A stretch of 64,000 bases of DNA, taken from positions 37,400-101,399 of the forward strand of contig NZ_LDUE01000020.1 of the NCBI RefSeq assembly GCF_001038485.1. The letters run 5' to 3'. Positions within the stretch are counted from its first letter, which is position 1, and every line of letters starts with the position of its first letter. This DNA is from Ornithinibacillus californiensis (GTDB lineage: Bacteria; Bacillota; Bacilli; Bacillales; Amphibacillaceae). Below are positions 16,922 through 29,348 of this stretch, in pieces. A program made the position numbers and the translations under genes. A model generated the notes under the pieces. The model saw only the letters and a program-made list of their open reading frames with translations. It was not told the DNA's origin and did not search any database.

Positions 16922-17701
16922 TTATTCATCTTGCAAGTCTTCTTTTGGAATTGCTATGGAAGGGTCACCACCATTGCCACTATAAAATTCTGGTACAACA
17001 CCCATTACAAGGTTTTTGTCTATTAATATTTTTGTATCAACTGTAGTAACTTTGGATGTAAAAGGAACGACTACTTGAACGTCTGCTTCTACGTGTACAT
17101 ATACAGACACAAACACATTATTTATCGGCAACTGCTCTATTTCCTCAATTAATTGTGTTCGAACAGCACCTACTAGTTCTAAGTTTACAGGGATTCTAGG
17201 TCCTAAATTTGCTAAAATGGAATTTCCAGTCGCTTGACCAATTGGAATTTCAATTACGGTTGGATCACGATCAACTAATTCATCTACTGTATCACCATAA
17301 ACATCGGGCTCTCCAAGTGGATCACTGTATTGGGGAGGCGTTCCTCGATTCATACTATGAAAAAACTCTTCCACTCTATCAGTGGCAGCTCGATTAATTT
17401 TATTTACTACGGATGCATCCCAGCCTACTCCCGATATATTACCTTCTTCTGTCTTTTCTAAATATGCTACATCATCGAATGTATACTCTTCTGCAAACTT
17501 AACGGCAGAATTAATCCCTCTAGTAGCAAATTCGTCTACTTTTACCTCAGCAATTTCAACAATGGTTGGAGTAATCTTTTCATCAATAAATTCCAGGCTG
17601 AAATATGTTATAAGAATAAATAGAACAAAAGATATCATTAATATATATCTTGTTGGAGGTGACGTTCTCCTTCCTACAAACCCCATCCGATGCCTTTTCA
17701 T
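16922..17701 (-). CDS. yunB: sporulation protein YunB
   Basis: A 259-residue protein with one N-terminal membrane span (residues about 18-40) and an extracytoplasmic C-terminal domain. It has the YunB features DEFATRGINSAVKFA near residue 60 and GEPDVYGDTVDELVDRDPTV-type acidic loop near 125. YunB belongs to the SigE regulon and is needed for efficient sporulation in B. subtilis (established). The ATG has GAGGAGG upstream. The HD-GYP gene begins upstream, 55 bases away. Confidence 0.87.
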   Translation of the reverse strand: MKRHRMGFVGRRTSPPTRYILMISFVLFILITYFSLEFIDEKITPTIVEIAEVKVDEFATRGINSAVKFAEEYTFDDVAYLEKTEEGNISGVGWDASVVNKINRAATDRVEEFFHSMNRGTPPQYSDPLGEPDVYGDTVDELVDRDPTVIEIPIGQATGNSILANLGPRIPVNLELVGAVRTQLIEEIEQLPINNVFVSVYVHVEADVQVVVPFTSKVTTVDTKILIDKNLVMGVVPEFYSGNGGDPSIAIPKEDLQDE

Positions 17702-17755
17702 AAAAAAACCTCCTCAGTACAATCTATGCTTGTTCCAAGGAGGGTAGAATTAAAT

Positions 17756-18838
17756 TTAGACTAAATCACAGCTTGTTATCGTAACATTTAATTGTTGCGA
17801 TAAGTCCAATGTATACGGTTCAATATCGCGATCTTCTTCTTTCAAGATTCTGATGATAGGACGATCACATATATGTTTATTTTGTCTTACCACGACACCA
17901 TGACGCTTATCGTTTAATTCAACGGTTATGCCATTCGGGTAAACGGCTACACTATTCTTAAATGCTTCTATGATTCGAATATCAAATTGATTAACCGCAC
18001 CAGTATATAGAAGTTCTAGCCCCTCATGAGGAAGCATTGCCTTCCGGTAAACGCGATTACTAGTAACTGCATCAAATACATCTGCTGCCCCAATAATTTG
18101 AGCAAATAGATGAATATCATTTCCTTTTAGACCACGTGGATATCCAGATCCATTTAATCGTTCATGATGCTGATACGCGCAATGCGCTACAACTGAGGAA
18201 TAGGTATGATTTTTTCTTAGAAAATCATATCCAAGCGTTGTGTGAGTTTTCATCGTCGTGAATTCTTCCTCTGTTAGCTTATCAGGTTTCTGTAGAATAT
18301 CCGGGTCAATAAATACCTTCCCAATGTCATGAAGAATAGCACCTTTACCCAATTCAGATAATTCTTTTGCGTTTAATCTTAACTGTGCTCCAATTGCTAA
18401 CGCATAAATAGTTACATTTAAGGAATGCTGGTATATGTAATCATCCGTTAAATAAATGTCAGCGAGTAGAGTAATAGATTCGGGATGACTGTTTATCTCT
18501 TCCATAATTCGATTAATGATATCAGATAAATTTTTACCTTCCTGATCCAAGGTAAACGGATTATTAGTAAGCTTTGTTTTCTGGATATTCGTAAACAAAC
18601 GCTTCATTGATGTCGTAGCATCCTGGCGTAGCCTTTCGGAAATTGCTGGTTGTACCACGATATCCTTTGTAGCTTCATCTTCTATGTAGACATAGGTAAC
18701 CCCTTGTTCTTCTAAACGTCCAATAAGCCTTTCAGTCAATGCTACACCATTATGTAGTAAAATCGTGCCATTATCACGATATATACTTTGTCCTAAAATA
18801 TCTCCTAGTTGAATTGCTGCGGTTGCGACTAATTTCAT
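17756..18838 (-). CDS. HD-GYP domain phosphodiesterase
   Basis: A 360-residue protein predicted to hydrolyse cyclic di-GMP or a related cyclic dinucleotide. The N-terminal 60 residues (QLGDILGQSIY...GVTYVYIED) form the small domain common before HD-GYP modules. The catalytic part has H170-D171 in ILHDIGKVF, a HHERLNG block at 224-230 and the GYP residues at 232-234. No transmembrane segment or response-regulator receiver domain is visible. AGGAG precedes the ATG. The c-di-GMP link is strengthened only weakly by a PilZ protein elsewhere in the window. Confidence 0.88.
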   Translation of the reverse strand: MKLVATAAIQLGDILGQSIYRDNGTILLHNGVALTERLIGRLEEQGVTYVYIEDEATKDIVVQPAISERLRQDATTSMKRLFTNIQKTKLTNNPFTLDQEGKNLSDIINRIMEEINSHPESITLLADIYLTDDYIYQHSLNVTIYALAIGAQLRLNAKELSELGKGAILHDIGKVFIDPDILQKPDKLTEEEFTTMKTHTTLGYDFLRKNHTYSSVVAHCAYQHHERLNGSGYPRGLKGNDIHLFAQIIGAADVFDAVTSNRVYRKAMLPHEGLELLYTGAVNQFDIRIIEAFKNSVAVYPNGITVELNDKRHGVVVRQNKHICDRPIIRILKEEDRDIEPYTLDLSQQLNVTITSCDLV

Positions 18839-18941
18839 TATGTACTCCTAACCAGCCATCTATAATACGGCAATTTTCGACAATACATTATAATAATAGT
18901 ATCAAATATATTTTGAAAAAGCTATTGGAAAATCGACATAT

Positions 18942-18969
18942 AAAAATGCCTCCCACCGGAGACATTTTT
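18942..18969 (-). terminator. terminator after yunC
   Basis: The stem aaaaatgcctcc / ggagacattttt with a tight loop overlaps the yunC stop; the T-run is on the minus strand. Confidence 0.8.
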
Positions 18970-19273
18970 AAGATATTCGTTTTAATGCTTCCTTTCCAAT
19001 CATCCCAACTTCCCAACCATAATGTTCTTTGGAAGCATCTGTAATTTTCTCCAGCGGAGCTTCTAGTAGATCGTCTATCGTACGTACCCCTACTGCCCTT
19101 GCAGCAATCACTTGTCGCACTTTTAATTTTTCACTTAATAAATCTACATCAAGAGCCCCACACATGATATAACCAATCTCATTCGTAATCATCAACAGGT
19201 TCGTTTTTGGTAACTCAACTTTAATCGCAGTAAACACCACACCGTCAACTTCTAGGGGATTTATTGTAATCAT
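18968..19273 (-). CDS. yunC: YunC, DUF1805 protein
   Basis: A 101-residue protein of the DUF1805/YunC family, recognised by GYIMCGALDVDLLSEKLKVRQ and ARAVGVRTIDDLLEA. B. subtilis YunC has a solved structure, but its role is unknown. The start follows AAAGGAGG. It lies between yunD upstream and a terminator downstream; the order yunB, yunC, yunD, yunE is as in B. subtilis apart from the inserted HD-GYP gene. Confidence 0.87.
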   Translation of the reverse strand: MITINPLEVDGVVFTAIKVELPKTNLLMITNEIGYIMCGALDVDLLSEKLKVRQVIAARAVGVRTIDDLLEAPLEKITDASKEHYGWEVGMIGKEALKRIS

Positions 19274-19321
19274 AAACTGCCTCCTTTGTCATGTACACTA
19301 TATATCTATGCAAATAGGAGG

Positions 19322-20740
19322 TCATTTGTCACGATTACGAGCGACAACTAAAAGTGGGCCTTCAGTGTTTCCTTCAAAAAATCGCGAATAAAATGTGGGA
19401 GTATATAAGTTTTTTTTCTCAGATTTAGCAACCTCAGGTAATAACCTTCCAAATGTAAAGGCATCTGGTGTAACGAGAGAATAGGTATGCTCTGTATCAA
19501 TTGGAGATCCTTGAAACTTAACTTTATCCACATATTCTTGCCCATTCCGAAGTATTCCTGTTTCTACTTCAATGCCTGAGAAAACCATTTTACCTAATAC
19601 TTCCCCACGAAAACCAAAGCCTTTTAACGGATACTCCATAAATTCTTTCGTTAAGGAGGCTCGAACGACTTCGATTAATTCAGCCCCGCTAAGTTCAACA
19701 ATGCAAGGATTTATTGGATGCGGGCATACGCGATGAATGTCTCCTAATGTTATCGTTCCCTCAGAAAACCCATCTAGTAATAGCCCGGTATTAAACATTG
19801 CACAATCTGCCTCGGTATATTCTCTTATAGTATCTGTCAGAAGTTGCATTATTTGATTGTGTCTATACCAATTAACATCTATTGGTTCAGCAATCGTTAC
19901 AATCACATCTTCCAATGCCTTTTCAGATTTTTCTAGTAAGGAATTTATTTGGTAGGTTGTTTCAATATCCTCATTAATTTCTGAGATATTGGTTGCATAG
20001 GCTTCCTTTTTTATTAATCTATTTTCCCGATGATCCCAAGTTAAAATTACCTCTCCAACATAGTGGCAGTGTTTCCCTGCAGCAGTAATAATTGTTTGGT
20101 TAATCTCTTCAGCCGTTTGAATTAAATGATGCGTGTGTCCACCAATTATCACATCAATATCAGTAAACCTCCTAGCAATTTCCTGGTCCTCATTTATACC
20201 TAAGTGCGATAATAGAACAATTACATCCGTTGTTTTTTTCAACTCTAACACTAGCTTTTCTAACACGGCATACGGATCAGCGATATGCCAACCTAACAGC
20301 TCATAATAGTCATTGAAAGGAGCAGTAAGCCCGATAACCCCTACTTTTACTCCTTGAACAGACTGTATACGTACCGACTGACTCAGCCAGTCCGGTAATT
20401 GATTATCCAAGCTTTCTAGATTTGCACAAACCACCTTAAACGCTGCATCATCATATAAATGAAACAAGTCCTCATGACCAAAAGTAATTCCCTCATTATT
20501 TCCAATGGTTACTAAATCATAACCAACCTCATTGAGTAGAAAGACATTTCCTCTTCCCATGAGCGCTTCAGATATTGGATGCACACGGTCCACATGGTCA
20601 CCTATATCAACTATCCAGTATGAATCATTAGCTTTTTCCCGCCTAGCCTTTGCTTCTTTCATAAAAGTGGCAACACGCGGCCACTGTTCGAAGTTACTAT
20701 GTAGATCATTTGTATAATAAAAATATAGTTTTTCTTGCAT
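19322..20740 (-). CDS. yunD: 5'-nucleotidase-family metallophosphoesterase YunD
   Basis: A 472-residue two-domain enzyme of the UshA/5'-nucleotidase family without a signal peptide, so cytoplasmic. The N-terminal calcineurin-like domain has TNDLHSNF (9-16), VDIGDHVDR, TIGNNEG, LLSHLG and GGHTHHL, which supply the two-metal site. The C-terminal substrate-binding domain includes ADCAMFNTGLLLDG and IHRVCPHPINP. The exact substrate of YunD is unresolved. The ATG follows AAGGAGATT; yunE lies immediately upstream. Confidence 0.9.
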   Translation of the reverse strand: MQEKLYFYYTNDLHSNFEQWPRVATFMKEAKARREKANDSYWIVDIGDHVDRVHPISEALMGRGNVFLLNEVGYDLVTIGNNEGITFGHEDLFHLYDDAAFKVVCANLESLDNQLPDWLSQSVRIQSVQGVKVGVIGLTAPFNDYYELLGWHIADPYAVLEKLVLELKKTTDVIVLLSHLGINEDQEIARRFTDIDVIIGGHTHHLIQTAEEINQTIITAAGKHCHYVGEVILTWDHRENRLIKKEAYATNISEINEDIETTYQINSLLEKSEKALEDVIVTIAEPIDVNWYRHNQIMQLLTDTIREYTEADCAMFNTGLLLDGFSEGTITLGDIHRVCPHPINPCIVELSGAELIEVVRASLTKEFMEYPLKGFGFRGEVLGKMVFSGIEVETGILRNGQEYVDKVKFQGSPIDTEHTYSLVTPDAFTFGRLLPEVAKSEKKNLYTPTFYSRFFEGNTEGPLLVVARNRDK

Positions 20741-20752
20741 TCAAAAATCTCC

Positions 20753-21571
20753 TTAAGCTGTTAACCCGTTAATAATCATTCTAACTCCAATAAGAATCAA
20801 TGTTATTCTTAATACCCATTCCAATGTTTTTCCTTTTAAAAATTGACTAGTCTTAGCACCTAATTTCCCACCAATCCATGCTCCAGGAATAAAAAATAAA
20901 ACATATTCCCAAACAATATGTCCTAGTGCAATATGGGTGCTTGCCCCGATAACACTAACGAAAAAGATCATAAACATGGAAGTCGCAGTAGCAATATGAA
21001 CAGGAAAACCAAATAATAATATCATGGCTGGAACCATAATCGAGCCTCCACCTATTCCAAACAATCCTGACATCATCCCTACCGTTAATGATAAGAAAAA
21101 GGCAAAAACCGGTGATACAGCATATTCATAAAGCTCGCCATCAACTAGAAAGGATCTTCTAGTTTTACCACGTAAGGTGAGCTTTTGTTGTGGTCTTTTT
21201 TTCAAGAAGAACAACATGGAAATAATGATGATTAAAATTCCGAAATATAGTAAAAAAGCATCTGTCTCCATAAACTGGTTTAGCCAAGAACCAAAGACAC
21301 TCCCTGGTATACTCCCAGTTAAAAATAGTAGCCCAGTCTTATAGTCCACCCTACCTTTCTTAAAATAAGTAAGAGTGGAAGATAACGAAGTAAAAATCAT
21401 TGTAATTAATGAAATCCCTACTATGGCTTGTGGTGATGCCCATTCAAATCCAGGCACAAATTGATGTAATAGAATTAAAATTGGAATTAGAATTACTCCG
21501 CCACCAAGCCCAACTAAACTACCAACAAATGCTGTTAAAACTCCAACAAGTACACAAATAATAAATACCAA
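20753..21571 (-). CDS. yunE: TauE/SafE-family membrane transporter YunE
   Basis: A membrane protein of about 272 residues and eight spans. It has the duplicated TauE/SafE motif: GSLVGLGGGVILIP in the first half and MSGLFGIGGGSIMVPAM in the second. The family exports sulfite or organosulfonates, or moves anions; the substrate is not known for YunE. I place the start at TTG 21571 after AGAGGTT. Longer starts would read back through the suf terminator. It lies 12 bases before yunD, so they share a transcript. Confidence 0.82.
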   Translation of the reverse strand: MVFIICVLVGVLTAFVGSLVGLGGGVILIPILILLHQFVPGFEWASPQAIVGISLITMIFTSLSSTLTYFKKGRVDYKTGLLFLTGSIPGSVFGSWLNQFMETDAFLLYFGILIIIISMLFFLKKRPQQKLTLRGKTRRSFLVDGELYEYAVSPVFAFFLSLTVGMMSGLFGIGGGSIMVPAMILLFGFPVHIATATSMFMIFFVSVIGASTHIALGHIVWEYVLFFIPGAWIGGKLGAKTSQFLKGKTLEWVLRITLILIGVRMIINGLTA

Positions 21572-21674
21572 GCCAATAACCTCTGTCCTATTTTTAGTTT
21601 CTATTCTATATTTTAGCATTCTTTTATAAAGATTCCTACCGAGCAATAGAAAGTTCGAACGTATCCGACAATAT

Positions 21675-21708
21675 AAAAAACCTGAATCCATTTTGGATTC
21701 AGGTTTTT
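21675..21708 (-). terminator. terminator of the suf operon
   Basis: Perfect 15-base stem aaaaacctgaatcca / tggattcaggttttt with a three-base loop, 16 bases past the sufB stop. Confidence 0.92.
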
Positions 21709-21723
21709 GATTCATGAAATAGC

Positions 21724-23121
21724 TTAACCAATAGAACCTTCCATCTCGAATTTGATAAGACGGTTCATTTCAACTGCATATTCCATCGGAAGTTCTTTTG
21801 TAAATGGTTCGATGAAGCCCATTACGATCATTTCTGTTGCTTCTTCTTCTGTTAAACCTCTACTCATTAGGTAGAATAGTTGCTCTTCAGATACTTTAGA
21901 AACTTTCGCTTCATGCTCCAGTGAGATATTATCATTTAGAATCTCATTGTAAGGGATTGTATCAGAAGTTGACTCGTTATCAAGGATTAACGTATCACAC
22001 TCGATATTTGCACGTGCACCATCTGCTTTACGTCCAAAGTGAACGATCCCACGGTATGATACTTTACCACCTTGTTTCGAGAATGACTTCGAAACAATTG
22101 TAGAAGATGTGTTTGGTGCTAAGTGATGCATTTTCGCACCAGCATCTTGTACTTGACCTTTACCTGCAATAGCGATAGAGATCGTGTTACCACGAGCACC
22201 TTCACCTCTAAGAATAACCGCAGGATATTTCATCGTTAATTTAGAACCAATGTTACCATCAATCCATTCCATTGTTCCGTTTGCATCAACTACAGCACGC
22301 TTTGTAACTAGGTTGTATACGTTATTAGCCCAGTTTTGAATCGTAGTATAACGGCAATAACCATCTTTCTTAACGATTATTTCAACAACCGCACTGTGAA
22401 GTGAGTTGGTTGTATATACTGGTGCCGTACAACCTTCTACATAGTGAACAGATGCGCCTTCATCTACAACGATTAACGTTCTTTCAAACTGTCCCATATT
22501 TTCAGAGTTAATACGGAAGTATGCTTGAAGTGGTGTATTTGTTTTAACACCTTTTGGAACATAGATGAATGATCCACCAGACCAAACCGCCGAGTTAAGT
22601 GCAGAGAATTTATTATCAGAGTAAGGGATTACTGTTCCGAAGTACTCTTTAAATAATTCTTCATTCTCTTTTAGTGCAGTATCTGTATCTTTAAAAATAA
22701 TACCTAAATCTTCTAAGTCCTCTTTTAAGCTGTGGTATACAACTTCTGATTCATACTGTGCAGAAACACCAGCAAGGTATTTTTGTTCTGCTTCTGGAAT
22801 ACCAAGTTTATCAAATGTTTGTTTGATTTCAGCAGGCACTTCATCCCATGTTCTACCTTGTTTTTCAGAAGGTTTAACATAATACACAATCTCATCAAAA
22901 TCAAGACCTGTTAAGTCTCCACCCCATTGTGGCATTGGACGCTCATAAAAATGCTCTAATGCTTTTAAGCGATAATCTAACATCCACTGAGGTTCTTCTT
23001 TCATATTCGAGATTTCTTCCACGACTCTCCGCGTTAAACCACGTTCTGTACGGAAGATAGAAACGTCTTTATCACGAAAGCCATATTTATACTCATCTAT
23101 TTCAGGCGCTTTCTTTGCCAT
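21724..23121 (-). CDS. sufB: Fe-S cluster assembly scaffold SufB
   Basis: A 465-residue core subunit of the SufBCD scaffold on which [4Fe-4S] clusters are built. Characteristic stretches are [29 protein letters not shown] and [20 protein letters not shown] in the middle. The conserved C-terminal [13 protein letters not shown] motif appears as [14 protein letters not shown]. It is the last gene of sufCDSUB and ends at a strong terminator. Length and motifs are fully typical of Bacillus SufB. Confidence 0.97.
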   Translation of the reverse strand: MAKKAPEIDEYKYGFRDKDVSIFRTERGLTRRVVEEISNMKEEPQWMLDYRLKALEHFYERPMPQWGGDLTGLDFDEIVYYVKPSEKQGRTWDEVPAEIKQTFDKLGIPEAEQKYLAGVSAQYESEVVYHSLKEDLEDLGIIFKDTDTALKENEELFKEYFGTVIPYSDNKFSALNSAVWSGGSFIYVPKGVKTNTPLQAYFRINSENMGQFERTLIVVDEGASVHYVEGCTAPVYTTNSLHSAVVEIIVKKDGYCRYTTIQNWANNVYNLVTKRAVVDANGTMEWIDGNIGSKLTMKYPAVILRGEGARGNTISIAIAGKGQVQDAGAKMHHLAPNTSSTIVSKSFSKQGGKVSYRGIVHFGRKADGARANIECDTLILDNESTSDTIPYNEILNDNISLEHEAKVSKVSEEQLFYLMSRGLTEEEATEMIVMGFIEPFTKELPMEYAVEMNRLIKFEMEGSIG

Positions 23122-23147
23122 TATATATACCCTCCTTTAAGTATTCG

Positions 23148-26096
<2,949 letters not shown>

Positions 26097-26113
26097 ATTA
26101 CCCCTCCTAACTA

Positions 26114-26899
26114 TTAAGCGTTTTGCCCAACTGTTTCGTCTTCAATACCTAATTCTTCTTTAATCCAGTCATATCCTTCTGCTTCCAAACGATGAGCTAG
26201 TTCAGGTCCACCGGATTTCACAACGCGACCTTGCATCATAACGTGTACAAAGTCTGGAGTAATATAATTTAATAGACGTTGATAGTGTGTAATAATTAAG
26301 CAACCGAAGTTTTCGCCACGCATTTTGTTGATCCCTTTTGAAACAACTTTTAATGCGTCAATATCTAATCCTGAATCAATCTCATCTAAGATAGCAATAT
26401 CAGGCTTAATTTGCATTAATTGAAGAATTTCATTACGTTTCTTTTCCCCACCTGAGAATCCTTCATTTAAGTATCTTGTTGCCATGCTTTGATCGATTTC
26501 TAGGTAATCTAAGTCTTTATCTAAGTCCTTAATGAATTTCATTAAAGGAATTTCATCGCCTTCTTCACGGCGTGCGTTAATTGCTGAACGTAGGAAGTCA
26601 GAAGTAGTTACACCACTAATCTCACTAGGATACTGCATCGCTAAGAATAGACCAGCACGTGCACGCTCATCTACTTCCATCTCTAATACATCTTCACCAT
26701 TTAAAAGAACGCTTCCTTCTGTAATTTCATACTTTGGATGCCCCATAATTGCAGATGCTAATGTTGATTTACCTGTTCCGTTTGGACCCATGATTGCATG
26801 GAATTCCCCACCTTTAATTGTTAAATCAACACCCTTTAATATTTCTTTACCTTCAATTTCAACATGAAGATTTTTAATTTCTAATGTAGATCCTGCCAT
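26114..26899 (-). CDS. sufC: Fe-S assembly ATPase SufC
   Basis: A 261-residue ABC-type ATPase that drives the SufBCD scaffold. Walker A GPNGTGKST (39-47), the signature FSGGEKKRNE and Walker B IAILDEIDSGLD are present, followed by the switch His in ITHYQRLL. As in other SufC proteins there is no transmembrane partner. It is first in the operon; GGAGGT precedes the ATG. The upstream 200 bases hold the promoter region. Confidence 0.97.
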   Translation of the reverse strand: MAGSTLEIKNLHVEIEGKEILKGVDLTIKGGEFHAIMGPNGTGKSTLASAIMGHPKYEITEGSVLLNGEDVLEMEVDERARAGLFLAMQYPSEISGVTTSDFLRSAINARREEGDEIPLMKFIKDLDKDLDYLEIDQSMATRYLNEGFSGGEKKRNEILQLMQIKPDIAILDEIDSGLDIDALKVVSKGINKMRGENFGCLIITHYQRLLNYITPDFVHVMMQGRVVKSGGPELAHRLEAEGYDWIKEELGIEDETVGQNA

Positions 26900-26944
26900 A
26901 TCGATACCTCCATATATTATCTTGTTTTTGGATATGTAATATAA

Positions 26945-26959
26945 TGATATCCATTCTCA
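26945..26959. promoter_or_regulatory. candidate Fur-like box upstream of suf
   Basis: On the minus strand TGAGAATGGATATCA matches the Bacillus 7-1-7 Fur-family consensus TGATAATNATTATCA at 11 of 14 defined positions. It lies 45 bases before the sufC start. Iron control of this operon is an inference only. Confidence 0.3.
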
Positions 26960-27144
26960 ATTTATTCTCATTACAATCTTATAGCATTTCGAATTGATAA
27001 TCAACTTTTTTAGGTTGCACAAGTTTGTCCATATTATAATAGGAAAAAACACGGATTTTTATAAGTTCCATTTTATTTAAAAATCAAAGTTTCCTAGGCT
27101 TTTATAGTCCTAATAATAGATTATTAATCTATAACCAAAGGAAA

Positions 27145-27169
27145 GAGGATATTCTTATGGAATATCCTC
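27145..27169 (-). terminator. terminator after the 56-residue gene
   Basis: Perfect stem gaggatattc / gaatatcctc with a five-base loop; the minus strand continues CTTTCCTTTGG. It lies 13 bases after the small gene's stop. Confidence 0.6.
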
Positions 27170-27182
27170 AAGTTTAAGTAAA

Positions 27183-27353
27183 TTATTTAAATAGTTGACT
27201 ATCTATTTCAGCTACAATTTGCTTGCTTTTATTGTAATCTTCTTGTCTTCTCTTTTCAACCTTCATCCGGTTTTCCAGTTTGCGACAATACTCAGCATAC
27301 CCCATTTGATGTGACGTTTGCATCGCTTTTTCCATTTCTGGGGTATAATTCAT
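27183..27353 (-). CDS. small hydrophilic protein, unknown function
   Basis: A 56-residue open frame (MNYTPEMEKAMQTSHQMGYA at its start). It is rich in Lys, Arg, Glu and Met, with one Cys, and likely forms one long charged helix. Support: it is framed by a terminator downstream and by a 14-base palindrome upstream, and its codon use is ordinary. The ribosome site is weak (GTGGA eight bases before the ATG). It lies between sufC and the metQ region, transcribed in the direction of suf. I do not recognise the family. Confidence 0.55.
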   Translation of the reverse strand: MNYTPEMEKAMQTSHQMGYAEYCRKLENRMKVEKRRQEDYNKSKQIVAEIDSQLFK

Positions 27354-27361
27354 CTTAATTC

Positions 27362-27375
27362 CACTATTAATAGTG
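27362..27375. promoter_or_regulatory. 14-base palindrome before the small gene
   Basis: CACTATTAATAGTG is perfectly self-complementary. It lies 8 bases upstream of the ATG and its edge overlaps the presumed ribosome site. It could be an operator or an RNA hairpin that hides the start. Confidence 0.45.
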
Positions 27376-27567
27376 AATCATCCTTTCGTTTTATTAACAA
27401 TTCTAATGTTACATGATTATCGAAAGGACACCAAACTCGATTTAATTGCTTCATTTCAATTCTTACTACGTATAAAGTGCTCCATTACATATAATTGGAC
27501 TTTTCATAAACATTTGGATGTTTCCTTGCATATACTAGTAAATGCTAAGATTATAGCATCGTAGCCC

Positions 27568-27750
27568 GCAGCCAGCATACACTCCGCTTTCCGCGGGCGG
27601 CTGGTGAGCCAGGCTACTACTTGAGTATACTTCCTTGCTGCCTTGCACCGAGGAAGCCTGCTTCGTAGCAATACTAGTAGACACAGGTGCATCTTGTGGG
27701 GTCTCACCTAAGCCTATCCTCCCGCAGGAGTCTCCGTGTATGCTGGCTGC
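27568..27750 (+). repeat. structured repeat family, copy 2 (long loop)
   Basis: The arms gcagccagcatacac (27568-27582) and gtgtatgctggctgc (27736-27750) are exactly complementary. The conserved core elements ctttccgcgggcgg, ctggtgagcc, tgtggggtctcacct, cctatcctcccg and ggagtctcc are present. The apical hairpin is replaced by about 75 extra bases, which themselves contain ctactact...agtag-type pairing. The copy is intergenic, downstream of metQ. The rest of the 27354-27836 gap holds no convincing gene. Confidence 0.88.
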
Positions 27751-27796
27751 TCAGAGGAGTTTCGCAAGTCACATTTCTCTCTATATGATCAATCAT

Positions 27797-27827
27797 AAAA
27801 AATGACCAGTAATAAATCACTGGTCAT
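27797..27827 (-). terminator. terminator after metQ
   Basis: The stem atgaccagt / actggtcat has a T-run on the minus strand. It lies 10 bases beyond the metQ stop. Confidence 0.9.
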
Positions 27828-27836
27828 CTCTATAAT

Positions 27837-28652
27837 TTAGTTATTACCGCCTACTGGTACAACTGCTCCATCATATTTTTCTAAGATGAAGTTTTGAATT
27901 TCTTCCGATTGTAGAACTTCAACAATTTTCTTTAAGTCCTCATTATCTTTATCTTCTGCACGTGCAGCAACAATATTTACATAATCAGATTCTTCACCTT
28001 CAACAAATAATGCATCTTCTAGTGGCTTCAGGTCACCTTCGATTGCATAGTTAGTATTAATTGCCACAAGGGTATCTTCCTCATTGTTATAAGCCTCAAT
28101 TAGGAATTCTGGATTAACTTCACCAAATAAGAATTGTAAGTTTAACGGATTTTCAACAATATCGTCTTGTGATAATGTTAGTGGATCCTCAATATCATCT
28201 GCAATCTTAATCAAACCTTCTGCTTCAAATAATTCAAGTACACGCAGGTGATCTGCATCATTACGACTAATAATTACTTCTGTGCCTTCTGGAATCTCTT
28301 CAACACTTGTAATTCCTTTTGAATAAATCGCAATTGGTTCAATATGAATTCCACCTAAATTAACAATATCATATGCTTTGTCTGGATCTGATGTTTCACC
28401 TTCAAAGAATGGAATATGTTGGAAATAGTTAGCATCAATTGCACCTTCATCTAAATCCAGGTTAGGTAAGAAGTAATCGGAATACTCTTCAATTTCAATT
28501 GTAATTCCCTCCTCTTCAAGAATAGGTTTAGCCTTTTCTAAAACTTCAGCGTGTGGTGTACTTGTTGCACCAATTTTAATAACATCATCATTTCCACAAG
28601 CAGCTAATAGTCCAATAAGTATAATGGATAGTACAAATAATAATTTCTTCAT
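27837..28652 (-). CDS. metQ: methionine-binding lipoprotein MetQ
   Basis: A 271-residue extracytoplasmic binding protein of the methionine ABC importer. The signal peptide ends in a lipobox LLAAC (Cys19). The NlpA/MetQ signatures are GATSTPHAEVLEKAKPIL near the N-terminus, FQHIPFFEGE near 90 and EVIISRNDADHLRVL in the middle. It is the third gene of metN-metI-metQ, all controlled by the SAM riboswitch. The related NlpA group can bind other amino acids, but the riboswitch supports methionine. Confidence 0.95.
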   Translation of the reverse strand: MKKLLFVLSIILIGLLAACGNDDVIKIGATSTPHAEVLEKAKPILEEEGITIEIEEYSDYFLPNLDLDEGAIDANYFQHIPFFEGETSDPDKAYDIVNLGGIHIEPIAIYSKGITSVEEIPEGTEVIISRNDADHLRVLELFEAEGLIKIADDIEDPLTLSQDDIVENPLNLQFLFGEVNPEFLIEAYNNEEDTLVAINTNYAIEGDLKPLEDALFVEGEESDYVNIVAARAEDKDNEDLKKIVEVLQSEEIQNFILEKYDGAVVPVGGNN

Positions 28653-28679
28653 CTTTTTATCTCCCTTATGTTTAGTTTT

Positions 28680-29348
28680 TTATCTTTTATCCAATTTCTT
28701 AGTAATTAAGTCACCAATAAATTGGAAAATGAAAACAATTATAATGATTAATACAGTACAAACAAATACAACATCAAAATCACGTCGTACAAAACCGTGG
28801 TAATAGGCAAAATCACCTAGTCCACCAGCACCAATAACTCCAGCAACTGCCGTGTATCCAATTAATGCAATTGCTGTTACGGTTGCCCCTGAAACAAGAG
28901 CAGGCATCGATTCAGGTAATAACACTTTAAAAATGATTGTTTTTGTTTTTGCTCCCATCGATTGTGCGGCTTCTATTACTCCTTTATCCACTTCACGTAA
29001 ACCGATTTCTACTAACCTTGCATAGAAAGGTGCAGAACCAATAATAAGTGCAGGTAAAGCGGCATTCGAGCCTCTAAACGTACCTATTAAGAATGTGGTA
29101 AAAGGGATTAATAATAAAATTAAAATGATAAAGGGAATTGCTCTAAAAATATTAACGATAGCAGCTACAATTATATTCAGTCCCTTATTTTCCCAAAGGG
29201 CTCCCTTAGAAGTTAAGTACAGTAGAAGACCTAATATTACCCCAAAAATAATTGATCCTACCAAAGCAAGTAAAGTCATATAAAAAGTCTCACCAGTTGC
29301 TACTAATAAATCTTCAATAACCACATTTGGAAATAATTCATTAAGCAT
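28680..29348 (-). CDS. metI: methionine ABC transporter permease MetI (MetP)
   Basis: A 222-residue permease with five membrane spans. It has the permease-ATPase coupling loop as EAAQSMGAKTKTIIFKVLLPESMP and the following ALVSGATVTAIALIGYTAVAG. Its ATG overlaps the last codons of metN by 8 bases. Confidence 0.95.
   Translation of the reverse strand: MLNELFPNVVIEDLLVATGETFYMTLLALVGSIIFGVILGLLLYLTSKGALWENKGLNIIVAAIVNIFRAIPFIILILLLIPFTTFLIGTFRGSNAALPALIIGSAPFYARLVEIGLREVDKGVIEAAQSMGAKTKTIIFKVLLPESMPALVSGATVTAIALIGYTAVAGVIGAGGLGDFAYYHGFVRRDFDVVFVCTVLIIIIVFIFQFIGDLITKKLDKR

Noticed and set aside
16559..16985. Short plus-strand frames in the NhaC upstream region
   Set aside because: They are shadows of the lysine riboswitch on the other strand.
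21572..21715. N-terminal extension of yunE back to 21715
   Set aside because: It would run through the suf operon terminator, and a TTG with a ribosome site lies at 21571.
27373..27564. 63-codon plus-strand frame between the small gene and repeat copy 2
   Set aside because: No ribosome site, unusual composition, and it overlaps the palindrome and runs up to the repeat.
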